From Cryptomeria japonica (lineage: Eukaryota > Streptophyta > Pinopsida > Cupressales > Cupressaceae): a stretch of DNA of 60,000 nt. Shown piece by piece: positions 1-9,338 of this stretch (position 1 is its first letter; each line of letters begins with the position of its first letter). The stretch spans positions 40,790,791 through 40,850,790 of the forward strand of contig NC_081412.1 in NCBI RefSeq assembly GCF_030272615.1, given 5' to 3'. A model generated the notes under the pieces. That model was not told where the DNA came from, did no database searches, and saw nothing but the letters and a program-made list of their open reading frames with translations. A program made the position numbers and the translations under genes.

Positions 1-2108
1 ACTGTATACAATATGAACCGAATATTGGTTAAAAGAGGTAAGGATAAAAATTCTTATGAATAATAGTATGGTAGATCACCTAATGTTAGTTAATTTAAGG
101 TTTCTTGCAATAAATGTTTGATCAAGAGAGGTGACTATGTTGGTAAGTTTGATGCTAAGAGTGACAAAGGCATATTTCATGGTTACTCCACCAAGAGAAA
201 AGCCTACAAATGTTACAACAACCAGACAAAGAGAATCATTCAAAGTATTGATGTCCAAGTGGATGAGTGTCCTGAAGTTTTATGAGAAAACCAGTGAGGA
301 GAAGAAGGAAGATGAACCTTACATTTTGATTTTGGAACCAGAACCGGTGAAACCAAAAGTTGGGGAAGTGAATGTTGTAGTACCAGTATAATCGGAATAG
401 GTAGATTTTTCTGAAGATGAAGATAGTGAGGAAGAAGAATCTAAAGATAATGATCATGTTATTCCAAGGTATGTAAGACTCAATCATAATCCTGACCAGA
501 GTATTGGAGATAAAGATGCTGGTGTGTTAACCAGAAGAAGAATTAGAGAGAATTCTTGTATGATCTCCACTATTTAACCTAGAACAATGAAGGAAGCCTT
601 TGGAGATGACCACTGGATCAAAGATATGGAAGAAGAGCTTGACCAGATTGAGAAGAACAATACATGGACCCTAGTACCTAGACCGGTGAATAAAATTTTA
701 ATTGATACTAAATGGGTATTCAGGAATAAACCGAATGAAGATGGAGTAGTAGTCAGAAACAAAGCTAGATTGGTATGCAAAGGTTATGCATAGGAAGAAG
801 GAGAAGACTATGGTGAGAAATTTGCACCAGTTGCTAGATTTTGAAGGTTTTAGGAATCTACTTGCATTTGCGGCATATAGGGGACTCAAAGTATATTAGA
901 TGGATGTAAAGTCAACATTTCTAAAAGGAATATTGGAAGAGGAAGTTTACATTGAACAATTTGATGGTTAGGCTTTGACTGATGCAAAGGATATGGTGTG
1001 TAAACTACACAAGGCACTATACAGTTTGAAGCAAGAACCAAGAGCATGGTATGAAAGACTACATTCACACCTGATGAAGATAGGTTTCCAGAGAACCATT
1101 GAAATCAACAATATTTATCTCAAGAATGAAGGAGATAAGATATTGGTTAGTGAAGTGTTTGTGGATGATATCATTTTTGGAGGCAATAAGACATGAGTGA
1201 TGACTTTGCAAATGAGATGAAAAGTGAATTTGAGATGTCTCTAGTTGGAGAGATAAAATTATTCATAGGTTTGCAAATTCAACAAATGAAGAGTGATATT
1301 TTTATCACACAGTCCAAATATGTGAAAGAGGTATTGAAGACATTTGGAATGGGAGAATGTAAACTAGTTGGGACACCAATGGTTATAGGTTGCAAAATGT
1401 CTAAGGAGGATGATTCTACATCCGTTGATGAAAAGGAGTATAGGTCTATGAAAGGGAAACTACATTATGTTGTTCACAACAGACCAGATTGCTCATGCAG
1501 TTGGATTAGTTGCCAGATTTCAGAGGAACCCAAAGGAAACACACATGGTAGCTACTAAAAAGATATTCAGATATTTGAAAGGTACTATTGATTATGGATT
1601 ATGGTATCCATATGCAGGTAAATTTGATTTGAAATTCTATATAGGTGTAGACTGGGCATGGAATGTTGATGATAGGAAGAGCACAACCGAAGGTGCATTC
1701 TTTCTTGGAGGAAGGCTTGTATCTTGGAGCAACAAGAAGAAAAGTTGTATTTCATAGTCTATTACTGAAGTTGAATATGTTGCAACGTATATGAATTGTA
1801 CCCAGACAATCTAGATGAAACACATTCTGGAAGGATTGAAGTTGAAGATCACAAAACCGGTAAAGATTTTATGTGATAACACTAGTGCAATAAGTATTTA
1901 AAAGAACCCAATGTGGGATGCTAGAACCAAGCATATTGAGCTGAAATATCATTTCTTGAGGGAGAAAGTGTAGAGTAAAGATGTATTACTCGAACATGTA
2001 TCTACTAAGGAGTAGCTAGTGGATATCTTTACTAAACCTCTTCCTAAGACTACTTTTGAGTATCTTAGAGGTCAGCTAGGGTTTTTGCCCCTACATGAGG
2101 TTAATTGA
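1..2108 (+). pseudogene. E1 copia pol remnant (integrase C-term, RT, RNase H)
   Basis: Domains in order: the integrase C-terminal region (GKFDAKSDKGIFHGYST near 145-205); reverse transcriptase from about 587 ([19 protein letters not shown], then TKWVFRN, RLVCKGYA); the RT active-site block FVDDIIFGG at about 1159-1187; and RNase H (DYGLWYP near 1588, DDRKST near 1669), ending with a DIFTKPLPK-type tail and a stop at 2106-2108. Frames 2 and 3 alternate, and TAG or TAA stops occur at about 390, 577, 791, 844, 1557, 1756 and 1816. The product would have been the replication polyprotein of the element. It is plainly a pseudogene. Confidence 0.85.
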
Positions 2109-2470
2109 TCAGATGTGGAAGACATTAGTCCCGAAGCTAATTGAATATTTTGAAGTAGGATTGGTGTAGAGTGGAGCTACTCCATAGGGGGAGCAACAAG
2201 CTGCAGATCATTGTTGCAGAAAAATGAAGTATGACACTGCATGATTTACTTTCACGTTGGCATTGTTGTCAAAGAGGGAGCACAACTGTATAATTGATAG
2301 GGAAAAGAACTGTAGCTAGTTACGAGCCGAAGACATGGAGACTCAGTTGAAGGAGAGTACATTGTAAAATGTAAACTGGGATTCCTATACCCGTGTATGT
2401 GCATTACTCTCAATCATCACAATCAAAGGGTATTGATTTATGTATTGCCATCAATGCCAAAGGGGGAAAC
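2109..2470 (+). other. E1 3' untranslated region with polypurine tract
   Basis: This non-coding stretch lies between the pol stop and the LTR. It holds two purine tracts: TCAAAGAGGGAGC at about 2268-2280 and CCAAAGGGGGAAA at about 2457-2469. The second abuts the LTR and is the likely primer site for plus-strand DNA synthesis. The phrase 'catcaatgccaaaggggg' recurs before the 3' LTR of E3 and, in near-identical form, in the other copia elements of the window. Confidence 0.7.
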
Positions 2471-2476
2471 TATTGG

Positions 2477-3215
2477 TGTAGACACCTAAAATTGTCTTGT
2501 CTAATTAAATAAATATCTTTATTTATTTAATTATTTTATCCTAATTCTTCTATTAATTAAATAAATCTTTATTTATTTAATTAGTTCATTTATCCTCTTT
2601 TATCGTTATTTCTCATTTAAATAAATACCTTTATTTATTTAAATTCCCTTTTTCCTAAATTAAGTAAATATCTTATTTATTTAATTGATCCCACTTCTTT
2701 TGTTAATTAAATAAATATTTATTTATTTAATTGACACATGTCATTCATCTCTTAATTCCTACACTACCTACCCTCTCATTATTTTCTTATTTTCTCTACC
2801 TACCCTCTAATCTTAATCGACCATTTATCTTTTATACCTCTCAATCTTATCCCTCCATATCTTATAGTGTCTTCTATATAAGGAGATGCTTCCTTCATTA
2901 TCACCTCCAACTACGCTTTTGAACTTTCATATGCGATCAAGCCTACTTGTAACCACATTCCGTTCTTTGTTGAGCTCTTGTGCACACATAAAATCTGAGA
3001 GAAAATATATCAAGCAAGATCAATGGAGATAGGAAGAATGGAGATCCAAGCCCTATTGGACATGTGATGGTATAATCTTTGTGATTTCATTTGATTTGCA
3101 TTGTCTTAGGTAATCTTCATATGTTATGGTGGATCTTTGTTGTTGTTAGGCTAGGGTTTTGTTGTTGAATTTATTTAGTCTTTCAATATTGTTGTTTCCA
3201 TTTTTACCATAAATA
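2477..3215 (+). mobile_element. Probable solo LTR of a gypsy-like element
   Basis: The segment starts TGTAGACACCTAAAATTG. This resembles the first bases of the E5 gypsy LTR (TGTATACACATAAAAATTG, minus strand at 26242 and 39930). It sits six bases inside the E1 LTR. Flanks ATTGG (2472-2476) and GTTGG (3216-3220) look like a 5-bp target duplication with one G-to-A change, and together they restore a TGTTGGCAATTT start for the E1 LTR. It carries AT-rich palindromic repeats and a TATA box (CTATATAAGG, 2874-2883). The right end is AATA rather than CA, so that boundary is uncertain. Confidence 0.5.
2500..2735. repeat. AT-rich tandem palindromic repeat
   Basis: About five copies of a 50-60 bp unit built around AAATAAATATCTTTATTTATTT, separated by short T/C-rich spacers. 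Each core is close to self-complementary, so the block could fold into several hairpins. A similar AT-rich design occurs in the E5 LTRs near 26000-26220 and 39660-39900. Confidence 0.75.
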
Positions 3216-4573
3216 GTTGGCAATTTCATGAAGATTGCATTTATGAAGTCTAAGTATTGTCATTGATGTCAATTGCAACCGGTAATGGGAGTTGTAATGC
3301 AACCGGTAGTTGAGCTACTGAAGGAAACTGATATTACTTTAGAAGCAGTGAGATCAACTGGTAACACTACCTGTTGATATGCTGAACCCTAACTGATGGA
3401 GCTTGGTGAATCGATTGTGCTGATCTATGATCAAATGGTGATCGGAGATGATTATGCCAAGTATACATGATGCATGTGATGAGTTTCAAAGTTGTTTTGG
3501 CGCATATAGATAACTATTTTATCTTGGGAATGAGCGAGTGCATAGCATGGAGAGGAAACTGCGTGATGAGTTACAGGATTTCATTAAGCAATGATCAAGG
3601 AGTGGTTGAGGTTGTCTTGTACAATGTGCAATGATTTCTATGTAATCCAACAATCATGTTTGAACTGATTTGTTTGTAATCTCTATGAGATCTTAGTTTT
3701 GTGATGTGTTACTGACCTATTGTTTTTCCTATAAGGTAGATGAGTTGTTTTGTTGTAAAGTTGGCAATTTTTGGTTAAGTGTCAGTGTGATTGATTGCCG
3801 AACCAGAAGAAGTGTCTACAGTATGTGTGAAGACAGATAGGAGCATGAAAAGGATATAATCAAGAAGAGTAGTGTTATTTACTAGATCAACAAACCCCTG
3901 TTGTTCTCTAACAATTACAATAGTTAAATCCCTTAATCGGGTAAGATTTAACAGGCTTAGTGCTTTCTAAATCCTCTAAAAAGGTGATCCGTTAGCTTGG
4001 ATTTCAAATCCTCTATCGGGGTTACTCCTAATAGTATTTCTTTTAACGGGGCATTATAGTAAAGCCTTAATCGGGTGGTCCCTAATAGGATCTGTTCCTA
4101 ACAGGACAATTTTTGTAAAGCTTCTAACAAGGATCTGTTCCTAATAGGACAATTTTTGTAAAGCTTCTAACAGGATGAACTTCCAAAGAGTTCAGAATAC
4201 TTGTGTCAAGTGGTGAATGGTTTTTGTGGTTATGTTTTGATATGGTTAATTTTCTTAACTGATAAATCCACTTAGATGTGTTATGATAACTAGCAGTAAT
4301 CTGAAATGTGCTTTTAGTATTGTTAGTAAAATGGTTTGATGTTTTGGTTTAATGGTTTGAGAGTTTCAAAGCTATTATATTGTTATTTTGTTATGCCTAT
4401 CAACCAGTCAACTTGATAGTGCAGTTGCAGTTTGTAGTTTAGTGTTTGAACTAGTTAGTTTAGAGATTATTTTATGAGTTGGGTTATTGAGTTTGGAGAA
4501 ATTTTTGTATGTTATTCTATCTATTGATTCATGCCCCCTCTCAGTAGTTGTCTGGATCCTTATTGATTCATCA

Positions 4574-5040
4574 TATCATCATATTTCACCTTCCTATCTT
4601 CTATAGTGTTTTCAAAATCAAAATACTTCTCCATCTCTGAGATCCCATCCATCAATTCATTTGAATCCAACTTCCCATCATATTTCAGTGGGGTAAAATG
4701 AGGCTTAGTATTCGCCCTACTCAAAACCCTTAAAAACCTTTTCTCATCTGGATCAACCACCAGTGGGTTTTCTTGTTCTATCAGGGCTTCTTCTCCTTCA
4801 TCTTCACTTAAATCTTCAATATGTCAGTCTCTTCTTTGGGCTATCTCCATGACTTCCACCTACGCTTCTATACCTCACAACATCTCCATCATAATAGGAT
4901 CTAGATTCCCATGCACTCCACCATTCCTATCTCCTCTTTGCACCTCATTCGTGCTGGTCCTCTACAATTGTAGGTCGGATCCACAATCCACCGCCCTACA
5001 ACAAAAATTTTAGGACACACAACCTCCAAAATGAAACTTT
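4574..5040 (-). pseudogene. Ty3/gypsy gag 5' fragment
   Basis: On the minus strand the first part of a gag polyprotein can be read, with the phrases HFTPLKYDGKLDSNELM and ISEMEKYFDFENTIEDRKVK. This resembles the N-terminal part of plant gypsy gag (a YDG/FDG-x-hD...WL..ME..F motif followed by a KV..A-type segment). It is cut off at its C-terminal side by the end of the E1 LTR, so only about 66 codons stay open (4560-4760); the rest up to the PBS is broken by stops. The element family cannot be named. Confidence 0.55.
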
Positions 5041-5052
5041 GCTTTAATACCA
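5041..5052 (-). other. Primer-binding site of the gypsy remnant
   Basis: The minus strand reads TGGTATTAAAGC, matching the initiator tRNA-Met-type site TGGTATCAGAGC at 10 of 12 bases. It lies two bases from the end of the neighbouring LTR (minus strand ...CTACTTCA). Confidence 0.6.
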
Positions 5053-5054
5053 CT

Positions 5055-6081
5055 TGAAGTAGTCACTGGTGAGGAGGGACCTCAAAGAGATCAATCTAGA
5101 TTGGTTAGCAAGAGTAACACAACAAAAACACAAAGATATGATGGAGGCAATGCAAAACAAATATTTTTATTTCATGAAAATTGATTACAACCAACTAGTA
5201 ATAACTGGGCTACAGCATAAACGACTCATAAGCCTGGTAGAACATACAAAATAGGTCACAACTAGGACCTTGAATCTTAAGATCTATCTTCTATGCATAG
5301 TCTCACTACTTGATTCTTTGGTTTATTACATTCTAATGTGCAATTACAATTATATATATGATCCAAAGGATCTAGTCGACCCAAAAATCAATCAAAACTT
5401 GAAGAACAAGACCTAACGTGTAAAGTAAACAAGGTCAGCCTCTGCCAAGGTGTTCCTTCAAAAAATCCAAAGGATGAAGTGTAGATTGTGAGAAAAGGTC
5501 GGCCACACGCCAAGGAACATTGGAAACAACACCCAAGGCCCTGCAAGCTTCGGAAGGGGTTCCGATAAATGACCAAAATAGGTCAAAGCAACTAGTAACA
5601 AGAACAGTCAACCGGTAACAGAAAACTGTCAAGGAAATTGATAGCAATATCTTATCGGAAAATGATCCAAATTCAATGCAGTCTAGAAAAAATAAAGATG
5701 ATCAAGTATTCAAGTAGAATCCAACTCCGCATGATCCGGTGAGCCAAAATCAGGACACAGAGAAAGAAAAGTTGAAATTGCAAACATAAAGCAAAACGTA
5801 AAGAAAATGTTTTTGGTTGATGCAAGATTGCTATGAACTAGAGAACAAGAAACCGTCAAGGAAACCGATAGCAATATCTTGTCGGAAAATGATCCAAATT
5901 CAATGTAGTCTAGAAAAAAGAAAGATGATCAAGTCTTCAAGTAGAATCCAACTCCACATGATTCGATGAGCCAAAATCAGGACACAGAGAAAGAAAAGTT
6001 GAAATAGCAAACAGAAAGAAAAACATAAAGAAAATGTTGTTGGTTGATGCAAGATTGCTATGAACCGGAGATGCTCTTGCA
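5055..6081 (-). repeat. LTR remnant of the gypsy element
   Basis: This is the presumed 5' LTR (minus orientation) to the right of the PBS. It starts TGAAGTAG on the plus strand. A TATA-like ATATATATAA (minus) lies at about 5349-5358. No second LTR copy is present in the window, so the outer boundary is only estimated as the point where the CT-rich tract begins. The right half carries a 227-bp tandem duplication. Confidence 0.45.
5628..6081. repeat. 227-bp direct tandem duplication
   Basis: Two head-to-tail copies, 5628-5854 and 5855-6081, both start GTCAAGGAAA and share phrases such as ATAGCAATATCTT, AAAATGATCCAAATTCAATG and TGCAAGATTGCTATGAAC at a constant 227-base offset. The copies differ at scattered sites, so the duplication is not recent. 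Confidence 0.85.
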
Positions 6082-6084
6082 TCA

Positions 6085-6507
6085 TTCCCTCTCTTAGATA
6101 TCTCTCCCTCTTTCTCATCTCCCTCACCCTCTTTATCTCTTTCATCTATCCCTCTCTTTCTTTGCCTCTCTAAAATATCTCTATCTCTCACTCTCTCCCC
6201 CTCTCTTCGGTGTCTCTCTCTCATTCTCTCCCTCTCCCTCCACCTCCCTTTCTCTTCCTCTATCAAGTATTTCTTTCCCTCTATCTCTCTTTCTCTATAC
6301 CCTCTTGCTCCATTTCTCTTTCTCTCAAATCTCTCTCCTTCTCTCTATCAAGTATCTAGCTATCAACCTCTCTCTCTCTCTCCCATTATTTCTCTCTTAA
6401 GTCTCTCTCCCTCTTTGCCTCTATCTATCTATCTCACTCTCCTCCTCTATCAAGTGTATCTCTTTCCCACTCTCTCCTTACCTCCCCCCTCCCTTTCTCT
6501 TTTTCAC

Positions 6508-6581
<74 letters not shown>

Positions 6582-6792
6582 CTCTTTCTCTCTCTTTCTC
6601 TCCCATTATTTATCTCTTAAGTCTCTCTCCCTCTCTCCCTCTCTCCCTCTATCTCTCTATCTCACTCTCCTCTACTATTAAGTGTATCTCTTTTCCACTC
6701 TCTCCCTACCTCCCCCCTCCCCCCTCTCTCCCTCCCATTCTTTATCTATGAAGTCTCTCCCTCTCATCCTCTATCTTTGTATCTCACTCTCC

Positions 6793-6862
<70 letters not shown>

Positions 6863-7123
6863 TTATCATTACCTCTCTTTCTCACTCTCTCCCTCTCTCC
6901 CTCTCTTTGCACCTCTCTCTCTCTAGTCTCTTGTACTCTCCTTCCATCCCTTCCTCCCTCTCACTCAGAATCTCTCTATTTCTCACCCTCTCTTTCTCTC
7001 TTTCACCTTCCCTCCCTCCACCTCTTACATTCTCTTTCTCTCCCAATCCCTCCATTCACCTCTTAGATCTGTCTATATCTCCCCCACTCCCTATCTCCCT
7101 CTCCCCCTCTCTTAGGTATCTCT
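6085..7123. repeat. CT-rich microsatellite, left part
   Basis: About 1 kb of almost pure pyrimidine on the plus strand. It includes long uninterrupted (TC)n runs near 6511-6575 and 6798-6858, with TCCC and TTTC variants between. Open frames here translate to Ser-Leu repeats and are not genes. The tract resumes at 13547 after E2, so E2 landed inside it. Confidence 0.95.
7119..7123. other. Target-site duplication of E2, left copy (TCTCT)
   Basis: TCTCT directly precedes the E2 5' LTR and directly follows the 3' LTR at 13547-13551. This is the 5-bp duplication expected of a copia integrase. Because it lies in CT repeat, part of the match could be chance. Confidence 0.75.
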
Positions 7124-8187
7124 TGTTGGTATTATGGATGACTTCGTCATGTGTTGCATTGGTTTTGTCATTGATGTCAACACTTATCTTTCTGGAGGTC
7201 TACATTGTTGACTTGACACTCTGGTTATATTGGTTTGTTGTTAAACCGACAACTTATATGTTTCACCAGCAACTCAAGAAGTTGATAATGACTTGTTATC
7301 ATCTGGAGATCATTTGGTTATGTTGAAGATATGGATTGGATGTTTGGATTTTGTGTTTTTCATATTGGATTAATCGGGTTTAGATATTTTCCTTAACCAA
7401 CAGATAGGTCTAGGTTATGGACTGGTACAAGATATCATGTTCTAGATCAGCACGACACGTTTTGGAAATGGTCTATTGATTGGATAGTGTGTAAATGTTT
7501 TGAGGCTAACATATTATATTGCATCAAGACTTATTTTGTAATTGTAATATCTTTAGGGAGATGATCTAATGATGAGGTCTTAGGTTTTGTATAAATAATT
7601 GTAAGATTTTATTGAAGATCATTGTGAGTGTGTGTGAATATTGAAGATCATTGTGAAGAGCCAAAATAAGTAGATCCTTGTGTGAATCACACACAATTAT
7701 TTGAATGTTGAAGGAAGGTTATGAAGGTGTTTGACACTCATGGTCAAAGCTTAAACCAGTACTGAATCCAGCATTGAAGATGCTATTTTGAAGCAGTACA
7801 TTGTTATTGGATTTAACCATCCAACCCTGTAATCAGTGCGACTCCTATTTGTGATTGAGCAGTGAGCTCTAGGTGGTTAACCTTTCTGCATATGCAGGCC
7901 CCATTATTGTATTCACTTCTATCTATAGTAGTATCATGTGATTGTGGGTAAGGTTTCCCATCGTGGTTTTTCCCCTTACAGGGTTTCCTCATCAAAATCT
8001 TTGTGTCATGTCTTGTGGATGTGTTTTTCTTTCTATTTCATGCATTGAGTTGTACTGGTATTAATATAATTGTTAATCTATTTTACCGGCACTAAGTTTT
8101 AGGTTGGAATAATTTTGTTTGGGTTATAATTTATTGACAAATGATTCAGCCCCCCCCCCTCTCAGTTGTCCTTCCCAATTCCTAACA
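7124..8187 (+). repeat. E2 5' LTR
   Basis: The LTR runs TGTTGG...CTAACA, 1064 bp. It contains a TATA box, a conserved palindrome (7886-7897) and the family end motif CCCCCCCCCTCTCAGT shortly before the PBS. It pairs with 12494-13546. Confidence 0.95.
7589..7599 (+). promoter_or_regulatory. E2 LTR TATA box
   Basis: TGTATAAATAA lies mid-LTR and is preserved at 12959-12969 in the 3' LTR. Its position fits a Pol II promoter at the U3/R border. No transcription start can be shown from sequence alone. Confidence 0.55.
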
Positions 8188-8188
8188 A

Positions 8189-8201
8189 TTGGTATCAGAG
8201 C
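8189..8201 (+). other. E2 primer-binding site
   Basis: TTGGTATCAGAGC begins two bases after the LTR end. It is the canonical plant copia site complementary to the 3' end of initiator tRNA-Met and would prime minus-strand DNA synthesis. Confidence 0.9.
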
Positions 8202-8262
8202 GTAGTCCTCTTTTTGCAGAAGCCTAATAGCTTGAGGAGATCCTATCGCAGCAAATATTTTC

Positions 8263-9338
8263 ATGAAGGACTATCCCAAACTTGATGGAACTAACTATTG
8301 TATATGGAAGATTAGAATGGAAACACATATGAACTACATTGGAAGAGATATATGGGATGTACAAAGAATGGCTATGTTGGTCCTAATCAGAATAACCCTA
8401 ATCCATTGACCTTGGCTAAAGACTTGAAGAATGATTTCAAAGCAAGAGAAGCACTTTAGAGTGCATTATCAGATCAACAAATCATGGGATTATCAGACAG
8501 ATCTACTACAAAAGCTATTTGGGATAAATTGGAAACTTTGAATGAAGGAGACACCACTGTCAAAATTGCAAAACTGAAATGTTACCAGGTCAGGTATGAA
8601 AATTTAATAATGGAAGAGGATGAAATAATTTCTGCATTTATGGAAAGAGTTAATGAAATTGCTTTAGGAATACAATGTTGTGGAGAATCTTTAAGTGAAG
8701 ATGAAATTGTTTCTAAAGTTTTAAGATCTTTTCCACTGACTTACAAAATGAAAGTGATAGCTATTAATGAGTTGAGAATAATGCCTAATGCATCAGTATC
8801 TAGAGATACTTTGGTTGGAAAAATTTCATCATTTGAGCTTGACGAATTTGGTCATGTTGCTACAACCAAGACTGATATAGCTTTCAAATCATCATCATCT
8901 AACAAATCTGACTAGAAAGCACTTTATGCAAAAGAACTTGAAGATATCATAAGAGAAAATGAAGAACTTGAAGAACTTGAAGCACTATTTGCAAGGAATA
9001 TGCCTAAAGGTCCAACAGGAAGTAAGTATGAAGGTAAAACACCTTTCAAATATTGTAATTGCAATAAAATTGGTCATATGGCATCTAGATGTCCTGATAG
9101 ACATGCAAGATTAAGATAGCAAGGAAAAAGAACATATAAACCTAACCCTGAATATCAGAGATACATATTTAAGAAAAACATAGATAAGTCATGTTACTAT
9201 GCAGATGAAGGTGTTACATATGATGCAGATGAAGATCCAATAGATAGTGGATGGGCATTTGTTGCAATAAAAGAAGATCAACTGACACCTATTGTCAAAT
9301 CGATAGAGAAGGCATTAGCAACAAAAATTGAAGAAAAG
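8263..9338 (+). pseudogene. E2 gag (copia capsid/nucleocapsid)
   Basis: The start ATG at 8263 opens a copia gag N-terminus (KDYPKLDGTNYCIWKIRM). About one base is missing near 8356, which shifts the frame. From 8484 the reading frame holds the usual UBN2-like capsid segment (LSDRSTTKAIWDKLETL, then FPLTYKMKVIAINELR). Stops interrupt it at 8457-8459, 8913-8915 and 9117-9119. The zinc knuckle near 9049-9093 reads Y-x-x-C-N-K-I-G-H-M-A-S-R-C: the first Cys of the CCHC box is Tyr. The protein would package element RNA in virus-like particles, but this copy is broken. Confidence 0.85.

Larger units (their letters stand above)
1..4573 (+). mobile_element. E1: Ty1/copia LTR retrotransposon, 3' portion
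   Basis: The window opens inside the integrase C-terminal region of a copia element on the plus strand. It continues through reverse transcriptase, RNase H, a 3' untranslated stretch, a polypurine tract and a 3' LTR. The peptide pieces closely match those of E7 near the right end of the window, so the two belong to related families. The 5' LTR, gag and most of integrase lie outside the window. The LTR end is set at the TTCATCA near 4573 by analogy with the end of the E7 LTR. The element is heavily mutated and cannot encode a working polyprotein. Confidence 0.85.
2471..4573 (+). repeat. E1 3' LTR, interrupted by a solo LTR
   Basis: The LTR begins TATTGG (from TGTTGG) right after the polypurine tract and resumes at about 3221 with TTGGCAATTTCATG and a 'gtcattgatgtcaa' phrase found near the start of the other copia LTRs here. 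The segment 3900-4200 contains repeated 'cctaacaggac' and 'taatcgggt' phrases and matches the E7 LTR (reverse complement of about 53160-53460). It ends GATTCATGCCCCCTCTCAGT...TTCATCA. The TSD cannot be tested because the 5' end is outside the window. Confidence 0.7.

Noticed and set aside
2477-3820. A transposon with 9-bp inverted ends TGTAGACAC/GTGTCTACA
   Set aside because: No matching TSD (ATTGG vs GTATG), and the right part (about 3250 on) looks like E1 LTR. The 2477-3215 solo-LTR reading has better flanks.
6415-7326. Two plus-strand ORFs of 88 and 214 codons in the CT tract
   Set aside because: They translate to Ser/Leu/Pro repeats from CT microsatellite and run into the E2 LTR; not coding.
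8189-8201. PBS sites as tRNA gene fragments
   Set aside because: Only the 12-13 bases complementary to a tRNA 3' end are present, at LTR borders; no cloverleaf is possible.
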